This document shows, one piece after another, positions 12,301 to 21,244 of a stretch of DNA of 64,000 nucleotides. Position 1 is the first letter of the stretch; every line of letters begins with the position of its first letter. The notes under the pieces are model-generated. The model saw only the letters and a program-made list of their open reading frames with translations, was not told the origin of the DNA and did no database searches. A program made the translations under genes and the position numbers. Origin of the DNA: Salvelinus alpinus (Eukaryota; Chordata; Actinopteri; Salmoniformes; Salmonidae); contig NC_092089.1 in assembly GCF_045679555.1 (NCBI RefSeq), forward strand, positions 4,248,540-4,312,539. Direction: 5' to 3'.

Positions 12301-14487
12301 CTGTCTGTACTGCTAAGCCTAGTATTACTGAGACCAGGGGACCACCACACTGTCTGTACTGCTAAGCTTAGTATTACTGAGACCAGGGGACCACAACACT
12401 GTCTGTACTGCTAAACCTAGTATTACTGAGACCAGGGGACCACCACATTGTCTGTGCTGCTAAGCCTAGTATTACTGAGACCAGGGGACCACCACACTGT
12501 CTGTGCTGCTAAGCCTAGTATTACTGAGACCAGGGGACCAGGGGACCACCACACTGTCTGTACTGCTAAACCTAGTATTACTGAGACCAGGGGACCACCA
12601 CACGGTCTGTGCTGCTAAACCTAGTATTACTGAGACCAGGGGACTACCACACTGTCTGTGCTGCTAAACCTAGTATTACTGAGACCAGGGGACTACCACC
12701 CGGTCTGTGCTGCTAAACCTAGTATTACTGAGACCAGGGGACTACCACACTGTCTGTGCTGCTAAACCTAGTATTACTGAGACCAGGGGACTACCACACG
12801 GTCTGTGCTGCTAAACCTAGTATTACTGAGACCAGGGGACCACCACACTGTCTGTGCTGCTAAACCTAGTATTACTGAGACCAGGGGACTACCACACGGT
12901 CTGTGCTGCTAAACCTAGTATTACTGAGACCAGGGGACTACCACACGGTCTGTGCTGCTAAACCTAGTATTACTGAGACCAGGGGACCACCACACTGTCT
13001 GTGCTGCTAAGCCTAGTATTACTGAGACCAGGGGACCACCACACTGTCTGTGCTGCTAAACCTAGTATTACTGAGACCAGGGGACCACCACACTGTCTGT
13101 GCTGCTAAACCTAGTATTACTGAGACCAGGGGACCAGGGGACCACCACACTGTCTGTGCTGCTAAGCCTAGTATTACTGAGACCAGGGGACCACCACACT
13201 GTCTGTGCTGCTAAACCTAGTATTACTGAGACCAGGGGACCACCACACTGTCTGTACTGCTAAGCCTAGTATTACTGAGACCAGGGGACCACCACACGGT
13301 CTGTGCTGCTAAACCTAGTATTACTGAGACCAGGGGACCAGGGGACCACCACACTGTCTGTGCTGCTAAACCTAGTATTACTGAGACCAGGGGACCACCA
13401 CACTGTCTGTGCTGCTAAACCTAGTATTACTGAGACCAGGGGACCACCACACTGTCTGTGCTGCTAAACCTAGTATTACTGAGACCAGGGGACCAGGGGA
13501 CCACCACACTGTCTGTGCTGCTAAGCCTAGTATTACTGAGACCAGGGGACCACCACACTGTCTGTGCTGCTAAACCTAGTATTACTGAGACCAGGGGACC
13601 ACCACACTGTCTGTGCTGCTAAGCCTAGTATTACTGAGACCAGGGGACCACCACACTGTCTGTGCTGCTAAGCCTAGTATTACTGTGACCAGGGGACCAG
13701 GGGACCACCACACTGTCTGTGCTGCTAAGCCTAGTATTACTGAGACCAGAAGACCAGGGGACCACCGCACTGTCTGTACTGCTAAGCCTAGTATTACTGA
13801 GACCAGGGGACCAGGGGACCACAACACTGTCTGTACTGCTAAGCCTAGTATTACTGAGAACAGGGGACCACCACACTGTCTGTACTGCTAAACCTAGTAT
13901 TACTGAGACCAGGGGACCAGGGGACCACAACACTGTCTGTACTGCTAAGCCTAGTATTACTGAGACCAGGGGACCACCACACTGTCTGTACTGCTAAACC
14001 TAGTATTACTGAGACCAGGGGACCAGGGGACCACAACACGGTCTGTGCTGCTAAACCTAGTATTACTGAGACCAGGGGACCACCACACGGTCTGTGCTGC
14101 TAAACCTAGTATTACTGAGACCAGGGGACCACCACACGGTCTGTGCTGCTAAACCTAGTATTACTGAGACCAGGGGACCACCACACTGTCTGTACTGCTA
14201 AGCCTGGTATTACTGAGACCAGGGGACCACCACACTGTCTGTACTGCTAAGCCTAGTATTACTGAGACCAGGGGACCACCACACTGTCTGTACTGCTAAG
14301 CCTAGTATTACTGAGACCAGGGGACCACCACACTGTCTGTGCTGCTAAGCCTAGTATTACTGAGACCAGGGAACCAGGGGACCACCACACTGTCTGTGCT
14401 GCTAAGCCTAGTATTACTGAGACCAGGGGACCAGGGGACCACCACACTGTCTGTACTGCTAAGCCTAGTATTACTGAGACCAGGGGA
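3331..14487. repeat. Giant 49/57-bp minisatellite (~11.2 kb)
   Basis: Roughly 215 tandem copies of a 49-bp unit containing 'gctaagcctagtattactga' and 'gaccaggggaccaccaca'. A 57-bp variant, in which 'accagggg' is doubled, recurs every few copies. Diagnostic variants are aagcc/aaacc, gtgctgct/gtactgtt/gtactgct, gggga/gggaa and, in the right third, agaagacc, ccgcactg, acaacactg and cacggtctg. The variants fall in zones: the right part (about 10.7-14.1 kb) is the most diverged. Neither unit length is a multiple of 3, so the many 62-168 residue frames here are artefacts. Confidence 0.97.
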
Positions 14488-15033
14488 GGTAGAGACCTCT
14501 CTACCTCCACTGCAACACAGCAACTCCTCCCTACCTCCACTGCACCATAGCAACTCCTCTCTACCTCCACTGCAACACAGCAACTCCTCCCTACCTCCAC
14601 TGCACCACAGCAACTCCTCCCTACCTCCACTGCACCCCACAACTCCTCCCTACCTCCACTGCAACACAGCAACTCCTCCCTACCTCCACTGCACCACAGC
14701 AACTCCTCGCTACCTCCACTGCACCACAGCAACTCCTCCCTACCTCCACTGCACCACAGCAACTCCTCCCTACCTCCACTGCACCACAGCAACTCCTCTC
14801 TACCTCCACTGCACCACAGCAACTCCTCCCTACCTCCACTGCACCACAGCAACTCCTCTCTACCTCCACTGCACCACAGCAACTCCTCTCTACCTCCACT
14901 GCACCACAGCAACTCCTCCCTACCTCCACTGCACCACAGCAACTCCTCCCTACCTCCACTGCACCACAGCAACTCCTCTCTACCTCCACTGCACCACAGC
15001 AACTCCTCCTACCTCCACTGCACCACAGCAACT
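14488..15033. repeat. 30-bp minisatellite
   Basis: About 18 copies of a 30-bp unit containing 'ctacctccactgcaccacag'. The unit is ten codons with no stop in several frames, which gives long periodic frames on both strands. I read these as non-coding. The array follows the giant 49/57-bp array without a spacer. Confidence 0.95.
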
Positions 15034-15051
15034 GATCTGTCATTTCTCACA

Positions 15052-15182
<131 letters not shown>

Positions 15183-15310
15183 AGCACTGGACCAGCAGAA
15201 ACAAATCAATCGGTTAATTTCACATATTCAGCAGCGTTGGCCTCAAGACCCCTTTTGTTGGTCTCTCAACTTTTTGATGATGTGCTTTTGACTTCGAATG
15301 GGAATTTGCG

Positions 15311-15795
15311 CCACCTCAGCTCGGCCACCATTGGTCAGCCACCTCAGCTTGGCCACCATTGGTCAGCCACGTTAGCTCGGCCACCAATGGTCAGCCACCT
15401 CAGCTCGGCCACCATTGGTCAGCCACCTCAGCTCGGCCACCATTGGTCAGTACCACCTCAGCTCGGCCACCATTGGTCAGTCACCTCAGCTTGGCCACCA
15501 TTGGTCAGTACCACCTCAGCTCGGCCACCAATGGTCAGCCACCTCAGCACCACCTCAGCTCGGCCACCAATGGTCAGCCACCTCAGCACCACCTCAGCTC
15601 GGCCACCATTGGTCAGCCACCTCAGTACCACCTCAGCTCGGCCACCATTGGTCAGCCACCTCAGCACCACGTTAGCTCGGCCACCAATGGTCAGCCACCT
15701 CAGTACCACCTCAGCTCGGCCACCATTGGTCAGTACCACCTCAGCTCGGCCACCATTGGTCAGTACCACCTCAGCTCGGCCACCATTGGTCAGCC
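15311..15795. repeat. ~28-bp compound minisatellite
   Basis: About 16 copies of a unit containing 'cagctcggccaccattggtc', with 28-, 31- and ~37-bp versions made by inserted 'acct' or 'cagcaccacct' pieces. It abuts the 5' end of the LINE and may mark its 5' boundary. Confidence 0.9.
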
Positions 15796-16933
15796 AAATG
15801 CTCAATAGGAACTGAATATACATTCCTACATTCCGCCTCACCCAATGTGGTACGGACCTGCTATTTTTTTATACTTTAGAACCGTAACCCCAATCAGAAG
15901 CTAGCCAGATAACTAGCTACTAGCTAGTAGTCAGTTAGCCACTGCTGCGGTCTTCACCCTCAACTCGGACACAGCCAGCTTCAATACCGGGCCAATACCT
16001 GCCAGTCTGCAAGCGCGATATCAATCCAGAGCATATAGGACTGCTTTTTCTCTACCACATCACCGGATTCCTGACGCAAGCTCTGGACAATTACACCGTC
16101 TCATCACAGCTAGCTAGCTGCAACCGAGTGGCTACTACTGGCTAACACCTCTGTCCCGAAGCAAGCACCAGTTAGCCTTGAGCTAGCCTCGAGCTAGGCC
16201 CATCTGCCGGCTAGCTGAAGAGGTCTACCAGCGAATTCTTGGGCTACAATACCAGCTACAAGCTAATTTAGCCATTTTTTTTGCCGCTGCTAGTAGCTTT
16301 TACCTTCTGCACAGACACCAGCCCTGTTATTAGCCTGGATATTACTCACCAATTTACCAGCATCGGACTGTCTCTCGACAACAACGCCGGATTCCTGCCG
16401 TAATCCCTGAGCCACTACTTCTGATCCTCACAGCTAGCTTGTAGCTAGCGCAGCTAGCGCCACTGCCACGAAGCTAGCACCAGTTAGCAAACACAATTCT
16501 ACAATTCACAACCTCTCTTTCGCCATCGCCATCTGGCTTGGATTCTCTGTCGACACGACCACGTCTGAGCAGACCCCCTCCGTCTGAGCAGACCACCCCC
16601 CGGGCTACTAACTTTAAACGCCGCGTGCTAGCTTAGTGGAGGCCTCCTCTGCTCCATCTACGGCTGCCCCCTGGACACTATGATCACTTGGCTACATAGC
16701 TGATGCATGCTTGACTGTCCATTAATTCACGGTACTCCATTCTGTTTATTTGTGTTTTATCTGTCGGCTCTGTGCTTTAACTCAGGATCTGTGTGTAGTT
16801 AATCCGACCCTCTCTGCCTAGTCGTCGCCATTTTTACCTGTTGTTGCTGTGTTAGACTAGCACCCTGTTATTGCTGCTGTTATCTTACCTGTTGTTTTAG
16901 CTAGCTCTCCCAATCAAGACCTGCAATCACTTT

Positions 16934-18745
16934 ATGCCTTATTGTATGTCTCTCTCAAATATCAATATGCCTTGCATACTGTTGTTCAGGCTAGTTATCA
17001 TTATCATTGTTTTGGTTTGCAATGGACCCTGTAGTTCCACTCTCCGTACCTCTGATACCTCCTTGGTCCCACCCCCCACACATGCGGTGACCTCACCCAT
17101 TGAGACCAGCATGTCCAGAGATACAACCTCTCTTATCATCACCCAGTGCCTGGGCTTGCCTCCGCTGTACCCACGCCCCACCATACCCCTGTCTGCACAT
17201 TATGCCCAGAATCTATTCTACCACGCCCATAAATCTGCTCCTTTTATTCTTTGTCCCCAACGCTCTAGGCGACCAGTTTTGATAGCCTTTAGCCGCACCC
17301 TCATCCTACTACTCCTCTGTTCCTCGGGTGATGTGGAGGTAAACCCAGGCCCTGCATGTCCCCAGTCACCCTCATTTGTTGACTTCTGTGATCGAAAAAG
17401 CCTTGGCCTCATGCATGTCAACATCAGAAGCCTCCTCCCTAAGTTTGCCTTACTCACCGCTTTAGCACACTCTGCCAACCCTGATGTCCTTGCCGTGTCC
17501 GAATCCTGGCTTAGGAAGGCCACCAAAAATTCTGAGATTTCCATACCCAACTATAACACTTTCCGTCAAGATAGAACTGCCAAAGGGGGAGGAGTTGCAA
17601 TCTACTGCAGAGAGAGCCTGCAAAGTTCTGTCATACTTTCCAGGTCTATGCCCAAACAGTTCGAACTTCTAATTTTAAAAATTAATCTCTCCAGAAATAA
17701 GTCTCTCACTGTTGCCACCTGCTACAGACCCCCCTCAGCTCCCAGCTGTGCCCTGGACACCATCTGTGAATTGATCGCTCCCCATCTAGCTTCAGAGTTT
17801 GTTCTGTTAGGTGACCTAAACTGGGATATGCTTAACACCCCGGCAGTCCTACAATCCAAGCTTGATGCCCTCAATCTCACACAAATCATCAAGGAACCCA
17901 CCAGGTACAACCCTAAATCCGTAAACATGGGCACCCTAATAGACATTATCCTGACCAACCTGCCCTCCAAATACACCTCTGCTGTCTTCAATCAAGATCT
18001 CAGCGATCACTGCCTCATTGCCTGTATCCGCCACGGGTCCGCGGTCAAACGACCACCCCTCATCACTGTCAAACGCTCCCTAAAACACTTCTGCGAGCAG
18101 GCCTTTCTAATCGACCTGGCCCGGGTACCCTGGAAGGATATTGACCTCATCCCGTCAGTTGAGGATGCCTGGTCATTCTTTAAATGTTACTTCCTCACCA
18201 TATTAGACAAGCACGCTCCGTTCAAAAAATGCAGAACCAAGAACAGATATAGCCCTTGGTTCACTCCAGACCTGACTGCCCTCGACCAGCACAAAAACAT
18301 CCTGTGGCGAACTGCAATAGCATCGAAGAGCCCCCGCGATATGCAACTGTTCAGGGAAGTCAGGAACCAATACACGAAGTCAGTCAGGAAAGCAAAGGCC
18401 AGCTTTTTCAAGCAGAAATTTGCATCCTGTAGCTCTAACTCCAAAAAGTTCTGGGATACTGTAAAGTCCATGGAGAACAAGAGCACCTCCTCCCAGCTGC
18501 CCACTGCACTGAGGCTAGGTAACACGGTCACCACCGATAAATCCGTGATAATCGAAGACTTCAACAAGCATTTCTCAATGGCTGGCCATGCCTTCCTCCT
18601 GGCGACTCCAACCTTGGCCAACAGCCCCGCCCCCCCCCGCTGCTACTCGCCCAAGCCTCCCCAGCTTCTCCTTTACCCAAATCCAGATAGCAGATGTTCT
18701 GAAAGAGCTGGAAAACCTGGACCCATACAAATCAGCTGGGCTTGA
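16934..18745 (+). CDS. LINE N-terminal region and endonuclease
   Basis: 603 residues in one frame. Residues 15-32 form a strongly hydrophobic stretch (ILLFRLVIIIIVLV) and residues 121-129 a second one. Residues 132-140 read GDVEVNPGP, the consensus of 2A ribosome-skipping peptides. An exonuclease-endonuclease-phosphatase (APE-like) domain follows: HVNIRSL at 161-167, SESW with the likely catalytic Glu at 190, RQDRT..GGGVAIYCR at 211-226, GDLNWD at 293-298, IDIILTN at 336-342 and SDH at 357-359. In this family the domain nicks target DNA to prime reverse transcription. After about residue 565 the frame is out of register because of the nine-C run, so the last ~38 residues are not native; the true continuation is the RT frame. 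The start is the first ATG of the open frame, but initiation could be further downstream. Confidence 0.85.
   Translation: MPYCMSLSNINMPCILLFRLVIIIIVLVCNGPCSSTLRTSDTSLVPPPTHAVTSPIETSMSRDTTSLIITQCLGLPPLYPRPTIPLSAHYAQNLFYHAHKSAPFILCPQRSRRPVLIAFSRTLILLLLCSSGDVEVNPGPACPQSPSFVDFCDRKSLGLMHVNIRSLLPKFALLTALAHSANPDVLAVSESWLRKATKNSEISIPNYNTFRQDRTAKGGGVAIYCRESLQSSVILSRSMPKQFELLILKINLSRNKSLTVATCYRPPSAPSCALDTICELIAPHLASEFVLLGDLNWDMLNTPAVLQSKLDALNLTQIIKEPTRYNPKSVNMGTLIDIILTNLPSKYTSAVFNQDLSDHCLIACIRHGSAVKRPPLITVKRSLKHFCEQAFLIDLARVPWKDIDLIPSVEDAWSFFKCYFLTILDKHAPFKKCRTKNRYSPWFTPDLTALDQHKNILWRTAIASKSPRDMQLFREVRNQYTKSVRKAKASFFKQKFASCSSNSKKFWDTVKSMENKSTSSQLPTALRLGNTVTTDKSVIIEDFNKHFSMAGHAFLLATPTLANSPAPPRCYSPKPPQLLLYPNPDSRCSERAGKPGPIQISWA
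17327..17353 (+). other. 2A-like ribosome-skipping motif
   Basis: Encodes GDVEVNPGP, preceded by LLLLCSS. It fits the D(V/I)ExNPGP pattern exactly, with the predicted skip between Gly139 and Pro140 of the endonuclease frame. 2A-like motifs are known from several non-LTR retrotransposons. Here it would release a ~139-residue hydrophobic leader from the endonuclease/RT. Activity is inferred. Confidence 0.8.
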
Positions 18746-20228
18746 CAATCTGGACCCCCTATTTCTGAAACTGTCCGCCGCCATTGTCGCACCCCCTATC
18801 ACCAGCCTGTTCAACCTCTCCTTCGTATCATCTGAGATCCCCAAGGATTGGAAAGCTGCCGCGGTCATCCCCCTCTTCAAAGGGGGAGACACCCTGGACC
18901 CAAACTGTTACAGACCTATATCCATCCTGCCCTGCCTATCTAAGGTCTTCGAAAGCCAAGTCAACAAACAGATCACTGACCATCTCGAATCCCACCGTAC
19001 CTTCTCCGCTGTGCAATCCGGTTTCCGAGCCGGTCATGGGTGCACCTCAGCCACGCTCAAGGTACTAAACGATATCATAACCGCCATCGATAAAAGACAT
19101 TACTGTGCAGCCGTCTTCATCGACCTGGCCAAGGCTTTCGACTCTGTCAATCACCATATTCTTATCGGCAGACTCAGTAGCCTCGGTTTTTCTAATGACT
19201 GCCTTGCCTGGTTCACCAACAACTTTGCAGACAGAGTTCAGTGTGTCAAATCGGAGGGCATGTTGTCCGGTCCTCTGGCAGTCTCTATGGGGGTACCACA
19301 GGGTTCAATTCTCGGGCCGACTCTTTTCTCTGTATACATCAATGATGTTGCTCTTGCTGCGGGCGATTCCCTGATCCACCTCTACGCAGACGACACCATT
19401 CTATATACTTCCGGCCCTTCCTTGGACACTGTGCTATCTAACCTCCAAACGAGCTTCAATGCCATACAACACTCCTTCCGTGGCCTCCAACTGCTCTTAA
19501 ACGCTAGTAAAACCAAATGCATGCTTTTCAACCGTTCGCTGCCTGCACCCGCACGCCCGACTAGCATCACCACCCTGGACGGTTCCGACCTAGAATATGT
19601 GGACATCTATAAGTACCTAGGTGTCTGGCTAGACTGCAAACTCTCCTTCCAGACTCATATCAAACATCTCCAATCCAAAATCAAAGCAAGAATCGGCTTT
19701 CTATTCCGCAACAAAGCCTCCTTCACTCACGCCGCCAAACTTACCCTAGTAAAACTGACTATCCTACCGATCCTCGACTTCGGCGATGTCATCTACAAAA
19801 TAGCTTCCAATACTCTACTCAGCAAACTGGATGCAGTTTATCACAGTGCCATTCGTTTTGTTACTAAAGCACCTTATACGACCCACCACTGCGACCTGTA
19901 TGCCCTAGTCGGCTGGCCCTCGCTACATGTTCGTCGTCAGACCCACTGGCTCCAGGTCATCTACAAGGCTATGCTAGGTAAAGTGCCGCCTTATCTCAGT
20001 TCACTGGTCACGATGGCTACACCCACCCGCAACACGCGCTCCAGCAGGTGTATCTCACTGATCATCCCTAAAGCCAAAACCTCATTTGGACGCCTTTCCT
20101 TCCAGTTCTCTGCTGCCTGCGACTGGAACGAATTGCAAAAATCTCTAAAGTTGGAGACTTTTATCTCCCTCAACAACTTTAAAAATCTGCTATCCGAGCA
20201 GCTAACCGATCGCTGCAGCTGTACATAG
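18588..20228 (+). CDS. LINE reverse transcriptase
   Basis: 546 residues in frame 3, overlapping the out-of-register end of the endonuclease frame. RT motifs in order: VIPLFKGGD at 93-101, YRPISILPCLSKVFE at 108-122, AVQSGFRAGHGCTSATL at 141-157, FIDLAKAFDSVNH at 177-189 with the first catalytic Asp, GVPQGSILGPTLF at 235-247, YADDT at 266-270 with the paired catalytic Asp residues, LNASKTKCMLF and YKYLGVWLD. A C-terminal thumb/tail region ends at TDRCSCT. It makes cDNA from the element's own RNA at the nicked site. The first ATG is not the native start: in an intact copy this would be one protein with the endonuclease, and the two are split here only by the nine-C run. Catalytic residues are intact. 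Confidence 0.87.
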   Translation: MPSSWRLQPWPTAPPPPAATRPSLPSFSFTQIQIADVLKELENLDPYKSAGLDNLDPLFLKLSAAIVAPPITSLFNLSFVSSEIPKDWKAAAVIPLFKGGDTLDPNCYRPISILPCLSKVFESQVNKQITDHLESHRTFSAVQSGFRAGHGCTSATLKVLNDIITAIDKRHYCAAVFIDLAKAFDSVNHHILIGRLSSLGFSNDCLAWFTNNFADRVQCVKSEGMLSGPLAVSMGVPQGSILGPTLFSVYINDVALAAGDSLIHLYADDTILYTSGPSLDTVLSNLQTSFNAIQHSFRGLQLLLNASKTKCMLFNRSLPAPARPTSITTLDGSDLEYVDIYKYLGVWLDCKLSFQTHIKHLQSKIKARIGFLFRNKASFTHAAKLTLVKLTILPILDFGDVIYKIASNTLLSKLDAVYHSAIRFVTKAPYTTHHCDLYALVGWPSLHVRRQTHWLQVIYKAMLGKVPPYLSSLVTMATPTRNTRSSRCISLIIPKAKTSFGRLSFQFSAACDWNELQKSLKLETFISLNNFKNLLSEQLTDRCSCT

Positions 20229-20600
20229 TCCATCTGTAAACTACCCACCCAATTTACCTACCTCACCCCCCATACTGCTTTTATTTATTTACTTTTCTGC
20301 TCTTTTGCACACCAGTATCTCTTCTTGCACATGATCATCTGATGATTTATCACTCCAGTGTTAATCTGCTAAATTGTAATTATTCGATTTATTGCCTACC
20401 TCATGCCTTTTGCACACATTGTATATAGATTCTCTTTTTTTCTACCATGTTATTGACTTGTTTATTGTTTACTCCATGTGTAACTCTGTGTTGTCTGTTC
20501 ACACTGCTATGCTTTATCTTGGCCAGGTCGCAGTTGCAAATGAGAACTTGTTCTCAACTAGCCTACCTGGTTAAATAAAGGTGAAATAAAAAAAATAAAA

Positions 20601-21244
20601 AATAAATATATAGATTATTATTACAGAGAACAGAGAAATTACGGAAAAGTCAATTAATATATATATTTTTTTTACCAAATATATATATATATTTTTTCGA
20701 CCAGCCCACCTCAGTATAAGATGGTCCAGCCCCTCTGACATTTGTCAGAATTGCCAAACGGCCAATCTGCTCATGTCCTGAAATCAGTTTACCTTCCCTG
20801 AATCAATTCTCAGAAATGTAGTACAAATATGTTCCACTAGGTGGCGTAATATCCCTGAAAACAACTTGTCATCCCCCCAGAGAGCGGTCCTGTCCATCCA
20901 CTTACTGTCGTGTCAAAACTCTCTGGCTCAGACATAAATGCATTTACACACCGTGATTCGCTCATGTTAGGATGTCTCACCTTGTGTTAGGATCTACCAG
21001 ATCTACCAGATCTACCATCGGCAGCATCCTGGCTCAGAACATCCCTAAAGATGCAGGCTATTGGTCAATAATATAATTATACAGCATAGTATCCCGCTTT
21101 CCTCCATGACACAGGGCCAACTAGCCATCAGACTAAATTATTAGATTTTGTGATGGCTAAGCAACCTGGTCTCATAGACTACACGTAACATAGTAAATGT
21201 AAATCCGGGACATTATAATTAGTATGATATGTTACGTCTGGTAT
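20601..21244. other. AT-rich repeat and unannotated stretch
   Basis: The LINE A-rich tail runs into (TA)n/T-rich tracts to about 20,700. No gene is visible after that. A 'ccactaggtggcg' match to the CTCF core consensus sits at 20,834-20,846, and 'agatctacc' is repeated three times near 20,991-21,015. Both are weak signals. Confidence 0.5.

Larger units (their letters stand above)
15796..20600 (+). mobile_element. Near full-length LINE (CR1/L2-like group)
   Basis: A non-LTR retrotransposon with a long 5' leader (about 15,796-16,933, rich in 'ctagctagct'), an apurinic-type endonuclease frame and a reverse transcriptase frame. The 3' UTR ends in 'ctacctggttaaataaaggt' followed by an A-rich tail. 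The 5' limit is uncertain. The coding region has one visible frame break at a nine-C run (18,630-18,638); apart from this both domains are intact, so the copy looks young. Assignment to the CR1/L2 group rests on domain order and motif style, not on a tree. A minus-strand copy of its 3' end lies at 23,925-24,545. Confidence 0.88.

Noticed and set aside
3331..14487. Repeat-spacer look of the arrays as a CRISPR
   Set aside because: The units are contiguous with no unique spacers, and the DNA is vertebrate; variation is point-like within units.
20834..20846. CTCF-type site
   Set aside because: A single core match in a repeat-rich region with no supporting context; kept only as a remark.
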